From Sphingomonadales bacterium UBA6157 (GTDB lineage Bacteria > Pseudomonadota > Alphaproteobacteria > Sphingomonadales > Sphingomonadaceae), in the NCBI GenBank assembly GCA_002423025.1, contig DIUN01000048.1, positions 217,046-251,902 on the forward strand: 34,857 nucleotides of DNA, written 5' to 3'. Positions 17,585 through 24,953 of this stretch are shown here, in pieces (the first letter of the stretch is position 1; every line of letters starts with the position of its first letter). Position numbers and translations under genes: made by a program. The notes beneath the pieces were generated by a model. That model was not told where the DNA came from. It saw nothing but the letters and a program-made list of their open reading frames with translations, and did not search any database.

Positions 17585-18997
17585 ATGCTGAGCCTTTCGC
17601 CTGGCGCGCCGTTGCTGACGCCGGCGCAGATGCGCGCGGCCGAGGCTGCCGCTATTGCGGGCGGCACCAGCGCCCTGCGATTGATGGAGCGGGCGGCCGC
17701 AGGCGCCGCATTGGCCATTGATCATTTTGCCCCAGGCCGGCCGGCTCTGGTGCTGTGCGGCCCAGGCAACAATGGTGGTGATGGCTATGGCGTAGCGGTT
17801 ATGCTCGCAGCGTCTGGCCGGAATGTGCGGGTGGCGGCCAGTGGTCCTGCACGCGGTGAGCCGGCGGCAGCCATGGCGGCACGCTGGCAAGGCGCGGTGG
17901 AGCCGCTGGCGACGGCACAGGCGGCCCCGTTGATCATCGATGCACTTTATGGGACCGGCCTTGACCGCGCTTTGCCCGAGGCGGACCAGATGATACTCGA
18001 CCGTTTGCGGAGCAGCGGCGCCACAGTGGTGGCTCTGGATGTACCGAGCGGTATTGATTCTCGTACCGGTGTGGCGCTTGGCGCTCCGCTGGAGGCCAGC
18101 CTGACGATCGCCTTTGGCGCGTTGAAGCTCGGCCATGCGCTGGGGGCGGGCCGGCAACTCTCCGGCCGGGTCGTGGTGGCCGATATCGGCATTGGGCTGC
18201 CAGAGGATGTGGGGCGGCTTGTGGGAGCGCCAAAGCGTCTGCCCCTGCCGGCTGACACGCACAAGTTCCGCCGAGGCTCCGTGCTGGTGGTGGAAGGCAC
18301 GCCAGGGCGCGGCGGTGCAACCGGGCTCACAGCACTGGCAGCGCTGCGGGCCGGGGCGGGGCTGGTCACGCTGGCCGGGGCCGGTACGGATTTCCCGATT
18401 CAGGCAATGATGCGGCGGTCCGATGCCGAGGCGCTGGCCGTGCTGGCGGACCCGCGCACTGGCGCCGTCGCTATCGGCCCAGGGCTGGAGGATACGCAGC
18501 GCAGCCGTGATTGGCTGGTGCGCGTCCTTGGCGGCAGCGTGCCTGTTGTGGTGGACGCCGGCGCGCTGGACCTTGGCTTTGGCCCGGGAAGCGCCGCGGC
18601 GTTGTTTGCTGAGAGCCGGGCGCCGCTGGTGCTGACGCCGCATGAGGGCGAATTCAACCGATTGTTCGGCGCAGTCGGGCCTGACAGGCTTGGCGCGGTG
18701 CAGGCGGCGGCTGTTTGCGCCAACGCCGTGGTGCTGCTGAAGGGCGCCGAGACGATCATCGCCGGCCCCGATGGCCGGACGGCGGTCAACACCCGCGCAA
18801 CGCCCTGGCTGGCCACGGCAGGCTCGGGAGATGTGCTCACCGGCATCATCGCGGCTTTGCTTGCCCAAGGCCTCGCGCCGTTCGAGGCCGCGTGCGCCGG
18901 CTCCTGGCTGCATGGTGATGCCGGGGTACGCGGTGGGCCGGGGCTGGTTGCCGATGACCTGCCATCGCTGCTGCCAGCCGTATTGGCGGCACTGTGA
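17585..18997 (+). CDS. nnr: Bifunctional NAD(P)H-hydrate repair enzyme (epimerase and ADP-dependent dehydratase)
   Basis: Repairs hydrated NADH and NADPH: the N-terminal YjeF domain epimerises the R and S hydrates, and the C-terminal ribokinase-fold domain dehydrates the S form using ADP. Seen in the N-terminal part: LLTPAQMRAAE, then CGPGNNGGDGYGVA (residues 58-71), and VALDVPSGIDSRTG. In the C-terminal part: HKFRRGSVLVVEG, LTPHEGEFNRL, and AGSGDVLTGII with the catalytic Asp416. Length from the ATG at 17585 is 470 aa, typical. A GTG at 17546 and an ATG at 17552 are in frame but add no conserved sequence. The stop overlaps the next start by 4 bp (GTGA). Confidence 0.93.
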   Translation: MLSLSPGAPLLTPAQMRAAEAAAIAGGTSALRLMERAAAGAALAIDHFAPGRPALVLCGPGNNGGDGYGVAVMLAASGRNVRVAASGPARGEPAAAMAARWQGAVEPLATAQAAPLIIDALYGTGLDRALPEADQMILDRLRSSGATVVALDVPSGIDSRTGVALGAPLEASLTIAFGALKLGHALGAGRQLSGRVVVADIGIGLPEDVGRLVGAPKRLPLPADTHKFRRGSVLVVEGTPGRGGATGLTALAALRAGAGLVTLAGAGTDFPIQAMMRRSDAEALAVLADPRTGAVAIGPGLEDTQRSRDWLVRVLGGSVPVVVDAGALDLGFGPGSAAALFAESRAPLVLTPHEGEFNRLFGAVGPDRLGAVQAAAVCANAVVLLKGAETIIAGPDGRTAVNTRATPWLATAGSGDVLTGIIAALLAQGLAPFEAACAGSWLHGDAGVRGGPGLVADDLPSLLPAVLAAL

Positions 18998-20196
18998 GCG
19001 AGGGTGTGGAGATCGTTCGGCTCGCGGCGCGCGGGGATGGCGTTACGGCTGATGGTCGCTTCGTGCTGGGAGCGGCTGTTGGAGACCATGTGCGCTTCGA
19101 GGGTGAGGTGCCGATCATCATTCCAGGCCCTGGCCATGTGACGCCGCCGTGTCGCCATGTGCCGGAATGTGGCGGCTGCCAGCTTCAGCATATCACCGAT
19201 GCAGCCTACGCAGATTTCGTGGTGGAGCGAATCTCCCGCGTGCTTGGGGAAATGATGCCTGCCGATGTGGCGCCTGTGGCCCTCTCGCCGGCGCGCAGCC
19301 GACGCCGGGCATCACTCCGGGCTGTCAGGCGTGGCGGCGTGCTGAGCATCGGCTTCAATGCCGAGGCGAGCCACACGATCGTTGATATGCAGCAGTGCGA
19401 GGTGATCCTGCCCGAGCTGTTCGCACTCATCGCGCCGTTGCGGGCGCTGCTCCGGGTCGCACTGCCCGAGGGGCAGGGGGCCGGCATAACGCTGACTGCG
19501 ACCGATAGTGGCGTGGATGTGTTGCTCGCCAATGTGCAGGCGCAAACGCTCAAGCAGATCGAGCGGCTGAGCGCCTTCGCGGCGGCGCAGGATCTGGCAC
19601 GGCTCTGTGTCGAAGGCGCTGATGGCGTGGAAACCGTGGTGGAAGCCCGGCAGCCGATGCTGGCCATGGGCGGCGTGCCGGTGGCGCTGCCGCCAGCGCC
19701 GTTCCTGCAGGCAACGCGCGAGGGCGAGGCGGCGCTGGTCGCGGCGGTGCTGGCGGCAACGACAGGCGCGGCGCGCGTGGCAGACCTGTTTTGCGGGCTC
19801 GGGACCTTTGCCTTGCCACTCTCGGCACGGGCAAAGGTGCTCGCCGCCGATGCGGCCGGGCCGGCTGTTGCATCGCTGGGGGCAGCAGCGCGGGCGCATC
19901 GGCGGCCGATCGAGACAGCGCATCGAGACTTGTTTCGCCGGCCGTTCACGGCGGCAGAACTGGCAGTGTTCGATGCCGTGGTGTTCGATCCGCCACGAGC
20001 CGGGGCGACATCGCAGGCAGCCGCATTGGCGGCTTCCAAGGTCGCGACTGTAGTGGCAGTATCCTGTAATCCCAATACATTCGCGCGGGATGCGAAGCTT
20101 TTGGTTGAAGGTGGCTATACGCTCACCCGGCTCTGGCCAGTGGCGCAGTTCCGCTGGTCCACCCATGTTGAACTGGTGGCGGAGTTCAAGCGCTAG
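18994..20196 (+). CDS. Class I SAM-dependent RNA methyltransferase, RlmD/TrmA family
   Basis: Likely methylates C5 of a uridine in 23S rRNA (RlmD/RlmC type). The 400-aa protein begins with a short TRAM-like beta domain, then the [4Fe-4S] site with Cys53, Cys59, Cys62 (CRHVPECGGCQ) and Cys135 (MQQCEVILPEL). The Rossmann methyltransferase part has DLFCGLGTFALPLS (SAM binding), VVFDPPRAGA and VAVSCNPNTFARD with the catalytic nucleophile Cys358. Start is the GTG at 18994 that overlaps nnr by 4 bp. Which uridine is modified (RlmD U1939, RlmC U747 or TrmA U54) cannot be fixed from sequence alone, but the Fe-S site favours RlmC/RlmD over TrmA. The stop TAG is shared within a CTAG with the opposing MAPEG gene. 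Confidence 0.92.
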   Translation: MSEGVEIVRLAARGDGVTADGRFVLGAAVGDHVRFEGEVPIIIPGPGHVTPPCRHVPECGGCQLQHITDAAYADFVVERISRVLGEMMPADVAPVALSPARSRRRASLRAVRRGGVLSIGFNAEASHTIVDMQQCEVILPELFALIAPLRALLRVALPEGQGAGITLTATDSGVDVLLANVQAQTLKQIERLSAFAAAQDLARLCVEGADGVETVVEARQPMLAMGGVPVALPPAPFLQATREGEAALVAAVLAATTGAARVADLFCGLGTFALPLSARAKVLAADAAGPAVASLGAAARAHRRPIETAHRDLFRRPFTAAELAVFDAVVFDPPRAGATSQAAALAASKVATVVAVSCNPNTFARDAKLLVEGGYTLTRLWPVAQFRWSTHVELVAEFKR

Positions 20197-20627
20197 CCCA
20201 GGTGAAACACCAGCAGCGCTGCCCGCACGATCATCGCCATCAGCAACAGGCTGGCGCTGGCGAACAGCGCGAAACGCAAGGGCACGATGTTGACGAGTGC
20301 TTGCACCAGGCTGTGAGCGATGCGCAGGCCAACATAGCCCCAGGCCAGCAGCAGGTTGAGCCCGCTGCCGGCGCCGAGCAGCGCCAGCGTGAGCGCAGCA
20401 GCGTAGAACAGCGTCGGCTGCTCCATCAGATGGTTGTAGTTATGGGCTTTCCACTGGATGCTGGCGGGCAGGGCCGTGTCGAGGTCTCCCGGCTTTTGGC
20501 CGAGCCGGGCCATATGCTCTTTGCCCAGCGCCAGCATCGCCGGCAGCCGCGTGGCATACATCCATACCCACATGACCATGGACCAGGCGAGCAGCGCCGT
20601 CACCGGTGCCAGGATTTCGCTTTGCAT
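20193..20627 (-). CDS. MAPEG-family membrane protein
   Basis: A 144-aa integral membrane protein with four hydrophobic helices. The MAPEG (membrane-associated proteins in eicosanoid and glutathione metabolism) pattern is seen: a first helix (APVTALLAWSMVMWVWMYATR), a loop with HNYNHLMEQPTLFYA, where the Asn and Glu-Gln-Pro residues are the family hallmark, and GLRIAHSLVQALVN. Bacterial members are mostly uncharacterised; some are glutathione-dependent. The start ATG at 20627 has a GGGAG ribosome site; the longer frame to 20747 crosses the promoter dyad and is rejected. Its stop codon overlaps that of the convergent methyltransferase gene. Enzymatic activity is not proven by the sequence. Confidence 0.85.
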   Translation of the reverse strand: MQSEILAPVTALLAWSMVMWVWMYATRLPAMLALGKEHMARLGQKPGDLDTALPASIQWKAHNYNHLMEQPTLFYAAALTLALLGAGSGLNLLLAWGYVGLRIAHSLVQALVNIVPLRFALFASASLLLMAMIVRAALLVFHLG

Positions 20628-20713
20628 TGCCGTATCTCCCCCGTTTGAGCCACGCTCCGGCGAAAGCCCGGGCCTGTCAATGACCGGGCCGCTTGGCAAT
20701 CTGCGGCGCAGCG

Positions 20714-20738
20714 GCAATAGCTTGGCGGAACCTATTGC
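20714..20738. promoter_or_regulatory. Perfect 7-bp dyad, possible operator, between MAPEG and OmpH-like genes
   Basis: GCAATAG (20714-20720) and CTATTGC (20732-20738) are exact inverted repeats with an 11-nt spacer in the divergent intergenic region, 36 bp before the OmpH-like ATG. The spacing places the two half-sites about two helical turns apart, as in sites for dimeric regulators. No regulator gene adjoins it. Confidence 0.4.
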
Positions 20739-20773
20739 ACAGCCCATCGTCTAGCCATGAAAAGGACCTGTTT

Positions 20774-21340
20774 ATGATCGCAAAGCTGATGAAGACCTCG
20801 ATTCTGGCCGCGAGCCTCGCGCTTACTGCCCCGGCCATGGCACAGGCGCTGGCGCCAGCCGTGGTCGTGATTGTCGACCTCGAGCGTGTCGCCAACCAGA
20901 GCCTGGCCGGCAAGGCTGCAACCACCGAATTGCAGGCCCGCGTCACCGCGCTGCAGGCCCGGGCGCGCAGCTTGCAAGCCAGCTTGAAGACCGAGGCCGA
21001 TGCCATCCAGGCCGGTCAGGCCAACAAGAGCCTTGCTGGCGCGGCACTGCAGACGCGGGCGCAGGCGTTCGCCCAGAAGCAGCAGGCCGCCCAGCAGGAA
21101 CTGCAGCGTGGCGACCAGGAGCTCCAGCGTGCCCGGCAGTTCGTCATCAAGCAGATCACCGATGCAGCCCAGCCGCACATCACGTCATCGATGCGCGAGC
21201 GCGGCGCTTCGATCGCTGTCAACAAGAACGCCGTCCTCCAGCATTCTGCCGGGCTGGAAGTGACGGACGCGGTTCTGGCCAAGCTCAATGCGGCGCTGCC
21301 CAAGGTGTCGACGACGCCGCCGGCCGCCCCCAAGCCCTGA
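20774..21340 (+). CDS. OmpH/Skp-family periplasmic chaperone-like protein
   Basis: A 188-aa protein with a Sec signal peptide (about 1-28, ending AMAQA). The mature part opens VVVIVDLERVANQSLAG, which is the beta strand that builds the Skp trimer interface. A long coiled-coil arm (about 50-135) rich in Ala, Gln, Arg and Leu follows, then a short C-terminal strand region (ASIAVNKNAVLQHSAGLEVTD-like) and a Pro-rich tail. This order is that of Skp/OmpH, which holds unfolded outer-membrane proteins. It is not in the bamA-lpxD cluster, so it is probably a paralogue with its own role. The ATG at 20774 has AAGGA upstream. Monocistronic, ending at the terminator at 21353. Confidence 0.82.
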   Translation: MIAKLMKTSILAASLALTAPAMAQALAPAVVVIVDLERVANQSLAGKAATTELQARVTALQARARSLQASLKTEADAIQAGQANKSLAGAALQTRAQAFAQKQQAAQQELQRGDQELQRARQFVIKQITDAAQPHITSSMRERGASIAVNKNAVLQHSAGLEVTDAVLAKLNAALPKVSTTPPAAPKP

Positions 21341-21352
21341 TCCTGACAAAGG

Positions 21353-21391
21353 AAAGCCCCCTCTCCCAGCCTGGGAGAGGGGGCTTTTTTT
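21353..21391 (+). terminator. Strong intrinsic terminator after the OmpH-like gene
   Basis: AGCCCCCTCTCCCA (21355-21368) pairs with TGGGAGAGGGGGCT (21372-21385) around GCC, flanked by AAA on the left and seven T on the right. The A-run on the left also gives T's on the minus strand, so it may stop the convergent deoxyhypusine-synthase-like transcript too. Confidence 0.93.
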
Positions 21392-21414
21392 GTTTCAGCA
21401 GTGCTGGTTGAGGA

Positions 21415-22464
21415 TCAGGCGAACAGCTTGCCCCAGGCGCGCTTGGCACGGGTCTTCCAGAAGCCGCGGTGGTAGGCGTCCGATGCCAGCAGGGGCATGA
21501 CGCTTCCAGCTTCAGCGAAGACCATCTGCTCGATACCGGTATTGACCTTGCCCCAGCTCGCAGCTTCCTGCAGCGTTGAGGACGAGCAGGCGCCGTCGCG
21601 AACGTCTGCGACAGTGATCTGAACGGCATATTTGTGCACCTGCACATCGTCGTGACCGAGTATCTCGGCGCAGACGACGGTGTCCTGAATGAAGTTCTTG
21701 GGAACACCGCCGCCGATCATCAGCAGGCCCGTGGTGCCGGCCTTGATCTTGATGTCGGTCAGTTCGCGGAAGTCGGCGATGGCGTCGAGAACCATGTATG
21801 GCTTGCCCTCCTTCGCACGGTCAACCTGATGCTTGACCAGCCCGAACCCGGCGCTGGAATCGACGAACGCCGGGCAGAAGATCGGCACGTCATGCTCATA
21901 GGCGAGCTTGACGAGGCTGTTGTCCTTCTTGCCATGTTCCACCAGATACTTGCCCATCTCACGGATGAAGGCGCGGCTGGAATAAGGCTTTGGTTCCAGG
22001 CTGTTGGCGATTTCGTAGATGGTGTGGTCGCAGTCCTGAAGCTGCTCTTCGTCGATGTAGGTATCGTAGATACGATCGATCAGCAGCGAGCGTAGCGTAT
22101 CATCATCGGGCACATCCAGTGCCTGATAATGCTTGTGGCCAAGGCCTTCGAAGAAATCCATGTCGACGATGCTGGCACCGGTGGCGACGATGCCATCGAT
22201 CATGTTGTTGCGCAGCAGTTCGGCGTAAAGATCCATGCAGCCGCCAGCGCTGGTCGAGCCGGCGATGACGAGGAAGATCGTGCAATCAGGATCGGACAGC
22301 ATCTGGTTGTAGATGCTGGTGGCGCGGGCGAGATCACGCGAGGTGAAGCTCATGTTCGCCATGCCGTCGATGATGGGGCGTGCATCGAAGCTGCGGATGT
22401 CGATATGTTCGACAACCTTCGACAGAAGCTCTGCCTTGCGCTGGGCGTTGATCTGATCAGTCAT
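21415..22464 (-). CDS. Deoxyhypusine synthase-like protein (probable polyamine biosynthesis enzyme)
   Basis: NAD-dependent aminobutyl- or aminopropyl-transfer enzyme of the deoxyhypusine synthase superfamily. The 349-aa protein has AGSTSAGGCMDLY (68-80, NAD-binding SxSAGG), MIGGGVPKNF and the active-site segment ASWGKV, whose Lys306 corresponds to the lysine that forms the imine intermediate in eukaryotic DHS. Bacteria lack eIF5A, so such homologues are thought to act on free amines, for example making homospermidine or a guanidino analogue. A type III ornithine/lysine decarboxylase gene lies directly upstream on the same strand, supporting a polyamine role. The ATG at 22464 has an excellent GGAGG. 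Which polyamine is made cannot be read from the sequence. Confidence 0.88.
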   Translation of the reverse strand: MTDQINAQRKAELLSKVVEHIDIRSFDARPIIDGMANMSFTSRDLARATSIYNQMLSDPDCTIFLVIAGSTSAGGCMDLYAELLRNNMIDGIVATGASIVDMDFFEGLGHKHYQALDVPDDDTLRSLLIDRIYDTYIDEEQLQDCDHTIYEIANSLEPKPYSSRAFIREMGKYLVEHGKKDNSLVKLAYEHDVPIFCPAFVDSSAGFGLVKHQVDRAKEGKPYMVLDAIADFRELTDIKIKAGTTGLLMIGGGVPKNFIQDTVVCAEILGHDDVQVHKYAVQITVADVRDGACSSSTLQEAASWGKVNTGIEQMVFAEAGSVMPLLASDAYHRGFWKTRAKRAWGKLFA

Positions 22465-22557
22465 GAAATTGCCTCCAGTGGCGTGTCACTGGCCCGGCGC
22501 CGCCAATATGGCCAGCGCCGCCCGCGGCCGGATCATTCCGGCGCCGAGCGGGTAGAT

Positions 22558-22583
22558 GCGGCCCCCGGATGAACGGGGGCCGC
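22558..22583. repeat. 10-bp perfect hairpin between the decarboxylase and DHS-like genes
   Basis: GCGGCCCCCG (22558-22567) and CGGGGGCCGC (22574-22583) form a perfect stem around GATGAA, 15 bp beyond the decarboxylase stop and about 94 bp before the DHS-like start. No T-run follows on the minus strand. It may be an RNA processing, pausing or attenuation element that sets the ratio of the two enzymes. Confidence 0.55.
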
Positions 22584-22598
22584 GAAACTTGCCCGAGC

Positions 22599-23837
22599 CT
22601 AGCTCTGGCGAAGCTGGATAACCTTGGATGGTGTCTCTTCCGTGACACCATAGGCCGTGTCCATCGGTTCATCACGGGCGATGATGGTATCGCCGGCCGT
22701 GAAGCCATTGAAGCCGGTGCGCATCGCCGAACCATAGGCACCAAGCATGCCGACTTCGATGTAGTCGCCGGCCTTGATGTCGGCTGGCAGCTCGAACGGA
22801 CCGCGCATGAAGTCCATGTCGTCGCATGTCGGGCCATAGAAGCTGAACGGAATGGTGCGGGCGCGCGAAGCCGTTTCGCGCACCAGTGCCACCGGGAAGC
22901 GCCAGGCAACATGTGCTGCATCGAACAGCGAGCCATAGGCGCCGTCGTTGATGTAGAGCACATCGTCCTTGCGGGCCTCGACGCGGACCAGAACGCTGGC
23001 ATATTCCGCGCACAGCGCCCGGCCGGGCTCACACCACAGTTCGGCCGAGTAGCTCACCGGCAGAGCCTCATAAGCACGGCTGATGACTTCGAAATAAGCA
23101 TCCAGCTCGGTCGGCTCCATGCCGGGGTAGATCGAGGGGAAGCCGCCGCCGACATCGACGATGTCCACGGTCACACCCGCGGCGACAATCGCGGCGCGTA
23201 CCTGTGCCAGCGCATCGGCATAGGCCTGCGGGCTCATTGCCTGGCTGCCGACATGGAAGCAGATGCCAAGCGCATCGGCAACCTGGCGGGCGGCCATGAG
23301 CAGCGGTGCCGCTTCATCGGCGGCAACGCCGAACTTGGAGGCAAGGCTGAGCTTGGAATGCGAGGAGGAAACGCGCAGCCGGACGCAGAGGGAAAGGTCC
23401 TTGGCGCCCTTGGTGGCGACAACGATCTTGTCCAGCTCAGCGAGCGAATCGAGGCTGAACGTGCGCACGCCGTGAACGTGATAGGCTTCGGCAATCGCCT
23501 CCTCGCCCTTCACCGGGTGCATGAAGCACAGGGTGGCGTGCGGAAGCAGGCTGCGAACCAGCCGCACCTCGGCGATCGAGGCGACGTCGAAATGCGTGAT
23601 GCCGCCATCCCAGAGCGAACGGATCAGATCCGGCGAAGGATTGGCCTTTACGGCATACATCGAGGTTCCCGGGAACTTCTCAATGAAGTATCGGGCAGCG
23701 CGATGCGCAGCATGGGGGCGGACAAGGGTGACAGGTTGCGTCGGCTTCAAGCCGAGCGCTACCCCCAGCGCGTTATGGTTTTCGTGCAATTCAAGGGACC
23801 TCCGGGTGGGCAAAGCGTGGCATCTTGCGATAACCAC
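22599..23837 (-). CDS. Type III PLP-dependent ornithine/lysine decarboxylase
   Basis: Makes putrescine (or cadaverine) from ornithine (or lysine); alanine-racemase-like fold. Seen: MYAVKANP with the PLP lysine (Lys64 from the chosen start), HFDVASIAEV, DVGGGFPSIYPGM, the phosphate-binding EPGRALCAE, and FYGPTCDDMD with the catalytic Cys338 donated across the dimer interface. These match eukaryotic-type ODC. The frame is open to an ATG at 23930, but the first 31 residues are low complexity and cross C8 and T8 runs. The GTG at 23837 places RCHALPTRRSLEL at the N-terminus as in relatives, so I prefer it; the longer form cannot be excluded. First gene of a pair with the DHS-like gene. Confidence 0.88.
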   Translation of the reverse strand: MVIARCHALPTRRSLELHENHNALGVALGLKPTQPVTLVRPHAAHRAARYFIEKFPGTSMYAVKANPSPDLIRSLWDGGITHFDVASIAEVRLVRSLLPHATLCFMHPVKGEEAIAEAYHVHGVRTFSLDSLAELDKIVVATKGAKDLSLCVRLRVSSSHSKLSLASKFGVAADEAAPLLMAARQVADALGICFHVGSQAMSPQAYADALAQVRAAIVAAGVTVDIVDVGGGFPSIYPGMEPTELDAYFEVISRAYEALPVSYSAELWCEPGRALCAEYASVLVRVEARKDDVLYINDGAYGSLFDAAHVAWRFPVALVRETASRARTIPFSFYGPTCDDMDFMRGPFELPADIKAGDYIEVGMLGAYGSAMRTGFNGFTAGDTIIARDEPMDTAYGVTEETPSKVIQLRQS

Positions 23838-23969
23838 CAAAGCTGCCTTGCGGTGGAAGTCCCATGGGGCAGCGGAGGGCGTATCTAGGGTCGCACCCCC
23901 CCCATGTAAAGCGTTTTTTTTCTGCCACATTTTTCGTGATTTTCGCTTGGCCTTTCAGGAGCTTGTCCA

Positions 23970-24953
23970 ATGCCCGAAGTGACCGTTTTTTCAGGGGTTT
24001 TGCAATCGGAGGTCGTGGAGGCCGCAGCGCGCATCAAGGGGGTGGCAACGCGAACCCCGCTGCTAACCAGCGCGGCACTTGATGCAGCAACTGGCGGCCG
24101 CATCTTCCTGAAGCCCGAGTGTCTGCAGCGCACGGGCTCCTTCAAGTTCCGTGGTGCCTACAATCGCCTCGCCGCGATTCCCCTTGAGAACAGGGCTGCC
24201 GGCGTCGTGGCCTTCTCGTCCGGCAACCATGCTCAAGGCGTGGCGCTGGCGGCGAAATTGCTCGGAATGCCGGCTGCCATCGTGATGCCGTCCGATGCGC
24301 CTGCACTGAAAGTGGCGCGCACGCGCGGCCATGGCGCCGAAGTGATCTTCTATGACCGCCTGAGCGAAGACCGGGATGCCATCGCCGGCGCGATCGCCGC
24401 GAGCCGGGGCGCGACCATCGTGCCACCATTCAATGATCGTCATGTGATTGCAGGGCAGGGGACAGCGGGGCTGGAGGCGGTGCAGGATCTCGCCGCAATG
24501 GGCATCACGGCTGACATGGCCATCGTCTGCTGCGGTGGCGGCGGGCTGGCCAGTGGTTTTGCCATCGGCAGCCAGTTGCCGCTCACCATTGTCGAGCCGG
24601 AGGGCTATGACGATGTCTGCCGCAGCCTTGCCGCAGGCACCATCCTGCCGGTTGAGAACCCCGGCCCCACCCGCTGTGACGCGCTGCAGACGCTGCGAAT
24701 GGCCGACCTTACCTACAACATCCTGAGCGCGCATGGCGCCAGGGGCGTGACGGTGAGCGAGGCGGAGGTGGCGCGCGCAGTCGCCTTTGCCTTCAACGAG
24801 CTGAAGCTGGTTGTCGAGCCGGGGGGCAGCGTCGCCCTGGCGGCGGCGCTCTCGGGCAAGGTTGATGTCAGCGGCAAGACCGTCGTCATCATTCTGTCGG
24901 GTGGCAATGTCGACGCGGCGGTGTTCTGTGCCTGCCTGGCCGAGGCCACCTAG
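23970..24953 (+). CDS. Threonine/serine dehydratase (fold-type II PLP enzyme)
   Basis: Cytosolic PLP enzyme that deaminates threonine or serine to 2-oxobutyrate or pyruvate. The 327-aa protein shows TRTPLLTS, GSFKFRGAYN with PLP-binding Lys59, SSGNHAQGVALAA, MPSDAPALKV, and CCGGGGLASG, the glycine loop for the PLP phosphate. There is no C-terminal ACT regulatory domain, so this is a catabolic or serine-racemase-like form, not the feedback-inhibited IlvA. The ATG at 23970 follows CAGGAG. It ends in a CTAG shared with the opposing LysR gene. Threonine dehydratase, serine racemase and hydroxyaspartate dehydratase look alike at this level; the exact substrate is open. Confidence 0.88.
   Translation: MPEVTVFSGVLQSEVVEAAARIKGVATRTPLLTSAALDAATGGRIFLKPECLQRTGSFKFRGAYNRLAAIPLENRAAGVVAFSSGNHAQGVALAAKLLGMPAAIVMPSDAPALKVARTRGHGAEVIFYDRLSEDRDAIAGAIAASRGATIVPPFNDRHVIAGQGTAGLEAVQDLAAMGITADMAIVCCGGGGLASGFAIGSQLPLTIVEPEGYDDVCRSLAAGTILPVENPGPTRCDALQTLRMADLTYNILSAHGARGVTVSEAEVARAVAFAFNELKLVVEPGGSVALAAALSGKVDVSGKTVVIILSGGNVDAAVFCACLAEAT

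Noticed and set aside
23880..23930. C8 and T8 homopolymer runs as a possible phase-variation switch for the decarboxylase
   Set aside because: The runs fall inside the leader if translation starts at the preferred GTG 23837; only if the ATG at 23930 is used would slippage matter, and that start has no ribosome site.
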